Assembly (NCBI GenBank): GCA_030447585.1
Contig: JAUJOO010000003.1
Span: forward strand, 185,274-220,769
Length of the DNA: 35,496 bases
From: Nocardioidaceae bacterium
GTDB taxonomy: Bacteria > Actinomycetota > Actinomycetes > Propionibacteriales > Nocardioidaceae
Direction: 5' to 3'
The notes beneath the pieces are model-generated. The model was not told the DNA's origin. It searched no databases and saw only the letters and a list, made by a program, of their open reading frames with translations. Shown in pieces: positions 1 to 7,126 of this stretch; positions within the stretch are counted from its first letter, which is position 1; each line of letters begins with the position of its first letter. The position numbers were made by a program, and so were the translations under genes.

Positions 1-43
1 CGTGAGCCTGATCTCGCGCGCCGCCAAACCCGAGCGCTCCTGA
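1..43 (+). CDS. 3' end of an upstream gene (perhaps gpsA)
   Basis: An open frame enters from the left edge and ends at TGA 41-43. It reads VSLISRAAKPERS before the stop, an Ala/Lys/Arg-rich tail of the kind seen at actinobacterial protein C-termini. In many Actinomycetota gpsA (glycerol-3-phosphate dehydrogenase) lies upstream of ddl, so gpsA is the leading guess. That rests on gene order, not on any catalytic motif seen here. Thirteen codons are too few to identify a protein, and another gene is possible. Confidence 0.4.
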   Translation, partial: VSLISRAAKPERS

Positions 44-56
44 CCCGTCTCCCCCC

Positions 57-132
57 GGCGTTTGCCATGTAAACCGTCCAACTGCGCGGTTTACATCGCA
101 AACCTGCGGTGCACACGGGGGGTCTGCGATGT
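57..132. repeat. Structured intergenic repeat, copy 1
   Basis: The segment has a left box at 57-70 (GGCGTTTGCCATGT), a 22-nt centre at 71-92, and a right box at 93-119. The same layout with identical spacing recurs at 17972-18034. In this copy, 60-76 pairs with 87-103 as a 17-bp stem with one mismatch and a 10-nt loop. A second stem is possible between 93-104 and 121-132, and it shares sequence with the first. The element lies between the end of a plus-strand gene and the end of the minus-strand trans-sulfuration gene, so it could act as a bidirectional terminator or be a REP-like repeat. Confidence 0.65.
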
Positions 133-163
133 AGCGGCGCTAACCCACCGTCTACCCGACCGT

Positions 164-1258
164 CTATCCGAGCGTCTGGTCGAGAGCCCCGGACAGGTCG
201 TGCCACAGGTCCTCCACATCCTCAATGCCGACGCTTAGCCTTACCAAGCTCTCTGGAATGGTCCGCGGCTCACCCGCCCATCGCCTGCGGCGCTCCAGCG
301 ACGACTCGACACCGCCGAGGCTGGTGGCGTGCACCCATAGTGACGTGCTGCGGGTGAAGAGGTCAGCAGCAGCCGCACCACCGGCCACCTCGACGGCGAT
401 GATCGCGCCGAAGCCGGGGTAGCGAACCCGCTCCACCGCCGGATGCTCGTCGAGCCGGGCGACGAGCGCGGCCGCGTTCGCGTGAGCACGTTCGACCCGC
501 AGGTGTAACGTGCGCAGCCCGCGCAGGGCCAACCAGGCCTCGAGCGTCCCTGGAATGGCGCCCCGGGTACGCCGAGCACCGTCAACCGCACCGTAGATCT
601 CGTCGTCGCTAGTCACGACGAGCCCGATCATGACGTCTGAGTGTCCCGAGATGTACTTCGTGCCCGAGTGCACGACCACGTCGGCTCCCAGGGTGAGAGG
701 GCGCTGAACCAGCGGAGTGGCGAACGTGTTGTCGACGACCACGCGCGCCCCTACCCCATGGGCGGAATGACACAGTGTCGCGATGTCGGCGACCTCCAGG
801 GCCGGGTTGGTGGGCGACTCGAGCCAGAGCAGCGCCACGTCATCGACGAGGGCGGCCTGGACTTGTGCAGTGTCGTCCACATCGACGGCGACGACCTTGA
901 TGCCATCACGTTGCGCGAGCGTCGCGAGGTGCGCCAGCGTGCCCTGGTAGCAGTGACGTGGCGCCACCACGGTCTCACCAGGCGCGACGAGATCAAGGAC
1001 GGTGGCGATGGCGGCCATGCCTGACGCGAAGGACAGCGCGCGTCCGCCCTCCAGGGCGCCGACCACGTCCTCGAAGGCGCGCCACGTCTGGTTGCCGTAG
1101 CGGCCGTACTCCAGATCACCGCCAGCGACGTACGTCGAAGCCATCACCAGCGGTTCGTTGAGCGGCTGGTCAGGCTCCCCTCGCGGTCGACCGAGCTTGA
1201 CGGTCAGCGTGCTCGACGACAGGGCTCGCGTGGCGTCGTGTGCTGTCACAGCAGCCAT
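164..1258 (-). CDS. PLP-dependent trans-sulfuration enzyme (cystathionine gamma-synthase/lyase family)
   Basis: This 364-aa protein matches the Cys/Met metabolism PLP-dependent family of fold type I. The PLP lysine is Lys201 in SGTKYISGHSDV, the cofactor-binding Asp is Asp176 in VVVDNTFATP, and a YGRYGNQT-like substrate loop lies near residues 51-58. Family members catalyse gamma-replacement or elimination on O-acyl-homoserine or cystathionine in the cytoplasm. The sequence does not separate cystathionine gamma-synthase from gamma-lyase or methionine gamma-lyase. The open frame extends upstream to 1621, but that part lies antisense to ddl. The ATG at 1258 gives the usual N-terminus and normal length. 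It is divergent from ddl with 24 bp between starts, and no clear Shine-Dalgarno is visible. Confidence 0.88.
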   Translation of the reverse strand: MAAVTAHDATRALSSSTLTVKLGRPRGEPDQPLNEPLVMASTYVAGGDLEYGRYGNQTWRAFEDVVGALEGGRALSFASGMAAIATVLDLVAPGETVVAPRHCYQGTLAHLATLAQRDGIKVVAVDVDDTAQVQAALVDDVALLWLESPTNPALEVADIATLCHSAHGVGARVVVDNTFATPLVQRPLTLGADVVVHSGTKYISGHSDVMIGLVVTSDDEIYGAVDGARRTRGAIPGTLEAWLALRGLRTLHLRVERAHANAAALVARLDEHPAVERVRYPGFGAIIAVEVAGGAAAADLFTRSTSLWVHATSLGGVESSLERRRRWAGEPRTIPESLVRLSVGIEDVEDLWHDLSGALDQTLG

Positions 1259-1282
1259 TGTGGTCCAGATAGGCTCCCAGCA
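1259..1282. promoter_or_regulatory. Compact divergent promoter between the PLP enzyme and ddl
   Basis: Only 24 bp separate two divergent start codons. On the plus strand TAGGCT (1270-1275) ends 7 nt before the ddl ATG, as expected for the -10 box of a leaderless transcript. On the minus strand TATCTG is similarly placed before the start at 1258, but it fits the consensus less well. Neither gene has a recognisable ribosome binding site. Any -35 contacts must fall inside the opposite coding sequence. Confidence 0.5.
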
Positions 1283-2398
1283 ATGAGCCCCACCCCCAAG
1301 CCGCGGATCGCTGTCGTCTTCGGTGGCAGGTCCAGCGAGCATGCTGTCTCGTGTGCGACCGCCGCCAGTGTCTTGTCGGTCATCGACCGTGACCGGTATG
1401 ACGTGGTGCCCATCGGGATCAGCCACGAAGGCAAATGGGTGCTGGAGTCCGGCGAGCCCGAGCGCCTGGCCCTGACGGCCGGCCATGTGCCGGAGGTTGA
1501 CGCGGGCGCGGCTGCCGTGGTCGTCAGCCAGGACCCGAGCCGCCGAGAGATCGTCGTCGCCGAGCCTGGGCAGACGCCACACCAGCTGGGCGAGGTGGAC
1601 GTCGTGTTTCCCTTGCTGCACGGCCCGTGGGGCGAGGACGGGACGATCCAGGGGCTTTTCGAGATGGCCGGGATCAAGTACGTCGGGTCGGGTGTGCTTG
1701 CTTCAGCGGTGGGCATGGACAAGCACTACATGAAGATCGTGCTGTCCGCTGCAGGACTGCCGGTGACTGCGCACGCCGTCATCAAAGGTCATGAGTGGGA
1801 GAGCGACCCGGCAGCGGTTCGCGAGACCGTGGCATCGCTGGGATACCCCGTGTTCGTCAAACCGGCTCGGGCAGGGTCGAGCCTGGGCATCACGAAGGTG
1901 CAGGACGCCGAAGGTCTGGACGCAGCGGTCGAGCACGCCAGGGAGTTCGACCCCAAGGTCCTGGTCGAACCGTCCGCCGAGGGTGCCCGCGAGGTCGAGT
2001 GCGGTGTGTTGCAGGCTCTTGACGGGACTGCTGAAGCCAGCAAGGTCGCCGAGATCACCGGCTACGGAGCGCACGAGTTCTATGACTTCGCGGCCAAGTA
2101 CCTCGGCGAGGAAGGGGTCACTCTCGAGGTGCCGGCCGACCTGCCAGACGAGGTGGTGAAGGACATCCAGCAGTTGTCTGTCGCTGCTTTCGAGGCGCTG
2201 GGGTGTGAGGGCCTTGCCCGGGTCGACTTCTTCGTCTTCGGCGGTGGTCAAGTGGTCATCAACGAGATCAACACGATGCCCGGGTTCACCCCTGCATCGA
2301 TGTACCCGCGCATGTGGGCAGAGTCTGGAGTCTCGTACCCGGAACTGGTCGACCGGCTGATCACGTTGGCGGCCGAACGTCCGGCCGGGCTGCGCTGA
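1283..2398 (+). CDS. ddl: D-alanine--D-alanine ligase
   Basis: This 371-aa ATP-grasp enzyme joins two D-alanines for the peptidoglycan pentapeptide in the cytoplasm. Visible features are the N-terminal GGRSSEHAVSC motif (residues 14-24), the LLHGPWGEDGTIQGLFE segment, the VKPARAGSSLGITKV ATP-grasp region, and the C-terminal metal site with FFV followed by INEINTMPGFTP. An upstream in-frame GTG at 1238 would add 15 residues, but it lies inside the divergent gene. The ATG at 1283 begins just before the first beta strand and has a leaderless-type -10 box 7 nt upstream. The gene converges on DUF3515, with 23 bp between the stop codons. Confidence 0.97.
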   Translation: MSPTPKPRIAVVFGGRSSEHAVSCATAASVLSVIDRDRYDVVPIGISHEGKWVLESGEPERLALTAGHVPEVDAGAAAVVVSQDPSRREIVVAEPGQTPHQLGEVDVVFPLLHGPWGEDGTIQGLFEMAGIKYVGSGVLASAVGMDKHYMKIVLSAAGLPVTAHAVIKGHEWESDPAAVRETVASLGYPVFVKPARAGSSLGITKVQDAEGLDAAVEHAREFDPKVLVEPSAEGAREVECGVLQALDGTAEASKVAEITGYGAHEFYDFAAKYLGEEGVTLEVPADLPDEVVKDIQQLSVAAFEALGCEGLARVDFFVFGGGQVVINEINTMPGFTPASMYPRMWAESGVSYPELVDRLITLAAERPAGLR

Positions 2399-2421
2399 CC
2401 GCGGCCCTCACCGGCCGGGTC

Positions 2422-2979
2422 TCACAGACACGGTCGCTCGTCTCGCGTGTGCTCGCGAATCGCGGCTGCCACGTCGGTCAGCGGGTCGACCGCTGACCTG
2501 TCGTCGTCGGCCGGCACGGTCATCTCGACGTACGGCGACCGCCCGATGGTGGTGAAGACCGTCTCTCCCTCGGGAGGGACCGACCCGTCCAGCGACCCGG
2601 TCGCGTCCTCGGCGTACCAACCGACGTCGTTGACGACGAAGCAGAAGGAGTCCGGCGAGAGACCGGCGGGGCGCTCCACGCCGCAGCGCAGCACGATCGG
2701 CGGCTCTCCCCAGGCGGCGGCGAGCCCGTCAGCGGACTCGACTTCTCGTTGCTCCAGCCCCACCACCGTCGGGGGAAGGTCGCCGACAAGTCCCCGGCAC
2801 ACCTGCGCGGTCTCGACGTCCATCGACGGCACGGTCACCTCGACCGGTCCGCTGCAGGAGACCACGAGACAGCTGACGCAGACAACCAGCCCTGTACGCA
2901 ACCCTCTGCTCTGCGCCTGTCCGGACGCCACGACGCCCCCCGGCCGGCAGGCGGCGGTCGGAGGGCGTCCCCGGGGCAA
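2422..2979 (-). CDS. DUF3515 family lipoprotein
   Basis: The 185-aa protein has a hydrophobic N-terminal stretch ending in LVVSCSG, a lipobox-like signal that would place a lipidated Cys near residue 43. The mature part is a small acidic domain with motifs such as GEPPIVLRCGV and VGWYAEDA that I recognise from DUF3515. That actinobacterial family often sits between ddl and thiL. Its function is unknown; it probably acts on the outer face of the membrane. The longest start is a TTG at 2979, just after the Lrp-like stop and preceded by an AGGT; an in-frame GTG at 2931 is an alternative. It probably forms an operon with the Lrp-like gene. Confidence 0.85.
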   Translation of the reverse strand: MPRGRPPTAACRPGGVVASGQAQSRGLRTGLVVCVSCLVVSCSGPVEVTVPSMDVETAQVCRGLVGDLPPTVVGLEQREVESADGLAAAWGEPPIVLRCGVERPAGLSPDSFCFVVNDVGWYAEDATGSLDGSVPPEGETVFTTIGRSPYVEMTVPADDDRSAVDPLTDVAAAIREHTRDERPCL

Positions 2980-2986
2980 GCTGACC

Positions 2987-3223
2987 TCAGATGTGCACGA
3001 CCGGGCAGGTCAACGTTCGGGTGATGCCGTCGACAGACTGAACGCGAGCCACCACCAGCTTGCCCAGCTCGTCCACATTGCGTGCCTCAGCGCGCACGAT
3101 CACGTCGTACGGGCCGGTGACGTCCTCCGCGAGCGTGATGCCCTTGAGGTTGGCGATGGCCTGGGCGACGTGCGCCGCCTTCCCGACCTCGGTCTGGATG
3201 AGGATGTAGGCCTGAACCACCAC
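2987..3223 (-). CDS. Stand-alone AsnC/Lrp ligand-binding (RAM) domain protein
   Basis: This 78-aa protein is only the alpha-beta RAM domain of Lrp/AsnC regulators, without the helix-turn-helix. It begins MVVQAYILIQTEVGKA and contains the family features DVTGPYDVIVRAEA and VDGITRTLTCPVV. Such stand-alone domains oligomerise and bind amino acids, and may modulate full-length Lrp proteins. It cannot bind DNA by itself as far as the sequence shows. It diverges from thiL over 103 bp and is followed 7 bp later by DUF3515. The same neighbourhood (Lrp-like, DUF3515, ddl, thiL) occurs widely in Actinomycetota. Confidence 0.92.
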   Translation of the reverse strand: MVVQAYILIQTEVGKAAHVAQAIANLKGITLAEDVTGPYDVIVRAEARNVDELGKLVVARVQSVDGITRTLTCPVVHI

Positions 3224-3326
3224 TGTGGACCTCCGCTGATGTGAGTCGTGTCGTTGGCGCGGTGAGCAGGCTACCGCCTGGTTAGGTTGTCACACTTAGG
3301 CGGACCGTGGAAGCGAGAGGTTGCCC

Positions 3327-4289
3327 ATGACACAACGGCTGCCGGGCACGCTGGAGAGCGTAGGGGAGTTCGGGCTGGTTGCTGCCCTCACCGCCCGGTT
3401 CGCGCAAGGGTCAGACGTCGTGCTGGGGCCCGGTGACGACGCTGCGGTGGTCCGCGTTCAAGGCGGCGAGGTCGTCGCCTCGCTGGACATGTCGGTGCAG
3501 GGCAGGCACTTCCGGCTCGACTGGTCCACGGCCGCAGACATCGGCCACAAGGCCGCCGCGCAGAACCTCTCCGACATCAATGCGATGGGAGGTCGTCCGA
3601 CAGCTCTCCTGGTCGGGCTCGGCGCGCCACCGGACCTCGACACGGCCTGGGCCCTCGAGTTCGCTGACGGGCTCGCCGAGGAGGCGTCGATGCTGGGGGC
3701 CAGCGTGGTGGGAGGAGATCTCACCCGGGCTGACGCGATCACCATCGCGGTCACCGTGCTCGGGGTCTGCGAGCATGGGGTCGTACGACGCTCGGGAGCA
3801 CACCCAGGAGACGTCGTCGCGTTGGCCGGCCGCCAGGGATGGGCCGACGCCGGTTATGCGGTGCTCGCCCGTGGGTTTCGCTCTCCGCGGGTCGTCGTCG
3901 ACGCACACCGGCGACCGGCTCCGCCGTACTCGGCGGGACCTGAGGCGGCGAGCCTGGGCGCGACCGCCATGATCGACGTCAGCGACGGCTTGCTGCAAGA
4001 CGTCGGTCACCTTGCCACCGCCAGTGGCGTCGCCATCGACATCGAGTCAGCTCGGTTCGAGGTGGCAGAGCCGTTGCAGGCGGTGGGTGCGGCGCTGGGG
4101 GTAGACCCACGCCGCTTCGTGCTGACCGGAGGTGACGACTACTGCCTTGTGGCGGCGTTCCCGCCCCACGTCACGCTGCCGCCTACCTGGCGCCCTATCG
4201 GTCGCGCGCTCCGCCGTGAGGCGGCAGGCACGGTAACCGTCGACGGAGCCGACTACGCCGACTCGGCCGGTCACCAGCACTTCCGCTGA
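3327..4289 (+). CDS. thiL: Thiamine-monophosphate kinase
   Basis: This 320-aa enzyme phosphorylates thiamine monophosphate to the diphosphate cofactor in the cytoplasm. It has the PurM-like fold signature: GPGDDAAVV near residues 34-42, an N-terminal-domain GGDLTRAD, IDVSDGLLQDVGHL, and a C-terminal TGGDDYCLVAAF that corresponds to the usual GGEDYEL. The ATG at 3327 is preceded by GAGAGG at 3315-3320, which fits better than the in-frame TTG at 3321. It is divergent from the Lrp-like gene, and a short hairpin follows the stop codon. Confidence 0.95.
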   Translation: MTQRLPGTLESVGEFGLVAALTARFAQGSDVVLGPGDDAAVVRVQGGEVVASLDMSVQGRHFRLDWSTAADIGHKAAAQNLSDINAMGGRPTALLVGLGAPPDLDTAWALEFADGLAEEASMLGASVVGGDLTRADAITIAVTVLGVCEHGVVRRSGAHPGDVVALAGRQGWADAGYAVLARGFRSPRVVVDAHRRPAPPYSAGPEAASLGATAMIDVSDGLLQDVGHLATASGVAIDIESARFEVAEPLQAVGAALGVDPRRFVLTGGDDYCLVAAFPPHVTLPPTWRPIGRALRREAAGTVTVDGADYADSAGHQHFR

Positions 4290-4290
4290 T

Positions 4291-4310
4291 CCGGACCATC
4301 CACAGTCCGG
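4291..4310 (+). terminator. Hairpin directly after thiL
   Basis: CCGGAC (4291-4296) and GTCCGG (4305-4310) form a perfect 6-bp stem with an 8-nt loop, two bases after the thiL stop. There is no U-tract, as is common in high-GC actinobacteria, so termination is only inferred. Confidence 0.4.
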
Positions 4311-4426
4311 CGCCGCTCGTATCAAAGCGTTGCCACGACTGCGGCTCGCTCACTGACAACAGGTCGTCTCGCATGGAAGAGGCCCAGTGGTAGGTGGAGC
4401 GATCAGCTCCCCTCAGCTTGGCGCCG

Positions 4427-4432
4427 TACATT
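4427..4432 (+). promoter_or_regulatory. -10-like box for a leaderless transcript
   Basis: TACATT ends exactly 6 nt before the ATG at 4439. The only purine-rich stretch, GTGAGG, abuts the start codon and is too close to act as a normal ribosome binding site. No convincing -35 is visible. Confidence 0.5.
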
Positions 4433-4438
4433 GTGAGG

Positions 4439-4909
4439 ATGAGTGACTCGCAGCCGGCGTACCGACATCAGGGACGCGCCCGCATGATGTTGAGACTCGT
4501 GGGCGTCATCGCCATGGCGACGGCTGTCACGTTGATCGCGATTGCCGTGGCCGACTTCTTCGCGGCGATGTCGAGCGACGACGTCGGCGCCGAACCGACG
4601 AAGTTCTGGATGTTCTTCCTGGCTCTCCCGTTCTTCGTCGTGGGTGGGTTCTGTCTCAACGCCGGGTTTCTCGGCGCTGGCGCAAGGTACGCCGCGGGTG
4701 AGGTGGCACCGACAGCCCGCTCCACGATGGGGTATCTAGGCCTCGGTGCGACGACGGCCAGCTGCGCCTCGTGCGGTGCGCACAACAAGCCGGACGCGAA
4801 GTTCTGCGACGACTGCGGCACCGCGTTGGCGACCGGCTGCGCATCCTGCGGCAAGAGCAACGCCGCCGACGCGAAGTTCTGCGCTGACTGTGGCGGCAAG
4901 CTGACCTGA
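4439..4909 (+). CDS. Small two-TM membrane protein with double zinc ribbon
   Basis: This 156-aa protein has two predicted membrane helices at about residues 20-43 and 56-78. A C-terminal tail then carries two four-cysteine ribbons: Cys109/112/123/126 and Cys134/137/148/151. The tail matches the double zinc ribbon type found in many bacterial proteins of unknown role. The second half repeats the first (AKFCDDCGTAL against AKFCADCGGKL), indicating internal duplication. The charge pattern suggests the ribbons are cytoplasmic. Function is unknown; it might bind nucleic acid or a protein at the membrane. It stands alone, converges on rpmB across a strong hairpin, and its transcript appears leaderless. 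Confidence 0.8.
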   Translation: MSDSQPAYRHQGRARMMLRLVGVIAMATAVTLIAIAVADFFAAMSSDDVGAEPTKFWMFFLALPFFVVGGFCLNAGFLGAGARYAAGEVAPTARSTMGYLGLGATTASCASCGAHNKPDAKFCDDCGTALATGCASCGKSNAADAKFCADCGGKLT

Positions 4910-4918
4910 GGCGCAGCA

Positions 4919-4969
4919 GCAAGATCCGACCCTGAGGGGGTCTGGGCAACGTAACAGTCGGATCTTTGC
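4919..4969. terminator. Bidirectional hairpin terminator
   Basis: AAGATCCGAC (4921-4930) is perfectly complementary to GTCGGATCTT (4957-4966). The stem extends on both sides (GC and GC) if one T is bulged. The loop is 26 nt. It lies between two convergent genes, the zinc-ribbon protein and rpmB, where a shared terminator is expected. The T-run at 4965-4967 is short. Confidence 0.75.
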
Positions 4970-4993
4970 GCAGGGCGGGGGGCAGCCTCCAGG

Positions 4994-5179
4994 TCAGCGG
5001 GTGACCTTACCGGCCTTCAGGCAGGAGGTGCATACGTTGAGGCGCTTCGGCGTACCGTTGACGACCGCGCGCACGCGCTGGATGTTCGGGTTGAACCGGC
5101 GGTTGGTGATCTTGCGCGACCAGGGGCGGTTGTGACCGAAGCCGGGCTTCTTGGCGCAGATGTCACATACGGCAGCCAC
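4994..5179 (-). CDS. rpmB: 50S ribosomal protein L28
   Basis: This 61-aa basic protein starts MAAVCDICAKKPGFG and ends in CTSCLKAGKVTR, the zinc-binding (C+) form of L28 with two CxxC pairs. It is a component of the large ribosomal subunit. The GTG start at 5179 is chosen because CAGGAG lies about 5 nt upstream and the protein then aligns with other L28s; the open frame extends further but without similarity. Many actinobacteria also carry a zinc-free paralogue elsewhere, controlled by Zur. This copy has all four Cys. Confidence 0.97.
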   Translation of the reverse strand: MAAVCDICAKKPGFGHNRPWSRKITNRRFNPNIQRVRAVVNGTPKRLNVCTSCLKAGKVTR

Positions 5180-5492
5180 GGGAACTCCTGGGTATGAGGT
5201 AAGGCAGATGGTGCCCAGCTGACCGGGGCAACCGGACAAGAATAACGGATCGGTCGTCGCAGACGCCAATCGCCGTAGCGAACCCAGCTGCTGCGTCCCA
5301 GCGGCTGCGCTGACGGCGGCAGGGCAGTGGAGCCGCGTCGCGCCGTCGCCTCAGGCTGCTCAAGACCGCGCCCTGTCCGGTGGCCGGCATTAGGGTGTGC
5401 CGCAGAAGTGTCGGCCCAGACAACCCAGCACATCCGTAGCAGTATCAAGTTCTCCGCGCTGATGGCGCCCGCCGAACCTAAGGACCCGTGTC
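5180..5492. promoter_or_regulatory. Divergent intergenic region rpmB / DAK kinase
   Basis: No gene is supported in these 313 bases. For rpmB a minus-strand promoter is plausible: TATTCT at 5239-5244 with TTGGCG at 5264-5269, a 19-bp spacer that is slightly long. This would give a leader of about 50 nt. On the plus side TAGGGT near 5391-5396 is a weak -10 candidate for the kinase gene, and AGGA near 5480 is its possible ribosome binding site. I see no strong repeat. Confidence 0.4.
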
Positions 5493-7121
5493 GTGAGCAA
5501 GTCAGTCGAGGTGGCCCTGCTGCTTCGCTGGTGTGACCTCACGCTCACCGGTCTCGGGGAGGCCCGCGAGGAGATCGACGCACTCAACGTCTATCCAGTG
5601 CCCGACGGCGACACCGGCACCAACCTCTACCTGACGTTCGAGGCAGCGCGTCAGGCAGTAGTCGACGCCGATCCCGGCTCGCTCGGGAGCGCGTTGACCG
5701 TGTTTGCACGCGGGGCCTTGTTGGGTGCGCGCGGCAACTCCGGAGTGATCTTGTCCCAGCTCATGCGCGCAGGTGCCGATGGCTTGCTCCGCGGCGACCC
5801 CGCGAAACCCGGCCAGCTGCTTGCCGACACGTTGACCCTTGCCGCTGATGCGGCGTACGAGGCTGTCGCCCAGCCGGTCGAAGGGACCATGCTGACGGTT
5901 GCCCGAGCAGCGGCCGACGCGGCTCAGGAAGCGGTAGGCCGAGCGCCCGAGGACCTGACGGCACAGATGGGCTTCGTGGTCCGCGAGGCTGCCGAAGCGG
6001 CTCGCCAGGCACTGCAACGCACGCCGGAGCAGCTCGAGGTGCTGGCTCTGGCCGGGGTCGTGGACGCCGGAGGTCGTGGTCTATGCGTCCTGCTCGACTG
6101 TGCGGAGGAGGCGTTCACCGGCGTACGTCGCGCGCCCCGGCCCAGTTCGGCGCCCCGTCTGCTGCCGACTCCGGTTGTCCCCGGGGCGGACCTGTCGCCC
6201 GACGGTCCAGGCTATGAGGTGATGTACCTGCTCGACGCCGACGTCTCGGCAGTCGCCACGCTGAGACAAAGACTGGCCGGGCTGGGTGACTCGCTCGTCG
6301 TCGTCGGAGGCGACGGGCTGTGGAATGTGCATGTCCACGTCGATGACGTCGGGGCAGCGGTCGAGGCAGGGATCGAGGCGGGGCGCCCGCACCGGGTGCG
6401 GGTCACTCACTTCGCCGATCAGATCAGCCGGGCGCGCACGGCAAAGGTCGCCGCTCGCGAGGGCCGCGGAGTCGTCGTGGTGGCCGCCGGGGAAGGCCTC
6501 GAGGCGCTGTTCGCTTCTACAGACACGGTGGTGGTGCGGGGTGGTCCCGGTCGGCGGTGCTCGACCGGCGAGATCCTCGCCGCCATCCGGTCGACCGCAT
6601 GTGCGGAGGTGGTCGTGCTGCCCAACGACGCAGACACGGTGGCCGTGGCCGAAGCCGCCGCCAGCGCTGCCCGCGACGAGTCCGTACGTGTCGCCGTCAT
6701 CCCTACCCGCGCGCAGGTGCAGGGCCTTGCCGCCGTTGCTGTCCATGACCCCGGCCGGAGCTTCGACGACGACGTGGTGCAGATGACTTCCGCAGCCGGT
6801 CACATGAGACAGGGCGCCGTGACCATCGCCGCTAGGGACGCCATGACCATGGCCGGCCCGTGCCGAGCCGGTGACGCCCTCGGGGTCGTCGAGGGGGACT
6901 TCATGATCCTTGGATCCTCTCTCGACCAGGTGGCGGTGGAGGTGGTGGAGCGGCTGCTGTCGGGCGGCGGCGAGATGATCACCCTCGTGCGGGGAACAGA
7001 GGCAACCGAGGCCATGGTGAGCCACGTCGAGTCTCATGTACGGCGTACCCGGCCGGAGGTTGACGTCGTGGTCTACGACGGGGGCCAGGAACGCTACCCG
7101 CTACTGGTCGGCGTCGAGTAG
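5493..7121 (+). CDS. DAK2/DegV-type kinase (FakA-like, YloV family)
   Basis: This 542-aa protein begins with a DhaL/DAK2 domain: NVYPVPDGDTGTN near residues 29-41 supplies the Mg-ATP aspartates, and GARGNSGVILSQL follows near 78-90. The C-terminal half resembles the DegV-like part of FakA/YloV proteins. In Firmicutes FakA phosphorylates fatty acids bound to a FakB partner. An actinobacterial protein of this kind may do the same, but no FakB gene is in the window. The GTG at 5493 gives the normal N-terminus. recG follows 5 bp after the stop, a very common actinobacterial pairing, so the two are probably co-transcribed. Confidence 0.9.
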   Translation: MSKSVEVALLLRWCDLTLTGLGEAREEIDALNVYPVPDGDTGTNLYLTFEAARQAVVDADPGSLGSALTVFARGALLGARGNSGVILSQLMRAGADGLLRGDPAKPGQLLADTLTLAADAAYEAVAQPVEGTMLTVARAAADAAQEAVGRAPEDLTAQMGFVVREAAEAARQALQRTPEQLEVLALAGVVDAGGRGLCVLLDCAEEAFTGVRRAPRPSSAPRLLPTPVVPGADLSPDGPGYEVMYLLDADVSAVATLRQRLAGLGDSLVVVGGDGLWNVHVHVDDVGAAVEAGIEAGRPHRVRVTHFADQISRARTAKVAAREGRGVVVVAAGEGLEALFASTDTVVVRGGPGRRCSTGEILAAIRSTACAEVVVLPNDADTVAVAEAAASAARDESVRVAVIPTRAQVQGLAAVAVHDPGRSFDDDVVQMTSAAGHMRQGAVTIAARDAMTMAGPCRAGDALGVVEGDFMILGSSLDQVAVEVVERLLSGGGEMITLVRGTEATEAMVSHVESHVRRTRPEVDVVVYDGGQERYPLLVGVE

Positions 7122-7126
7122 CCGCC

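Noticed and set aside
641-1024. 127-aa plus-strand frame
   Set aside because: It is antisense to the PLP enzyme and lacks motifs; a shadow of the real gene in high-GC DNA.
1259-1621. N-terminal extension of the PLP enzyme
   Set aside because: The frame stays open to 1621, but it is antisense to ddl and shows no family similarity; ATG 1258 gives the normal length.
6081-7037. 318-aa minus-strand frame
   Set aside because: It lies antisense to the DAK-type kinase, with His/Asp-rich composition typical of shadow frames.
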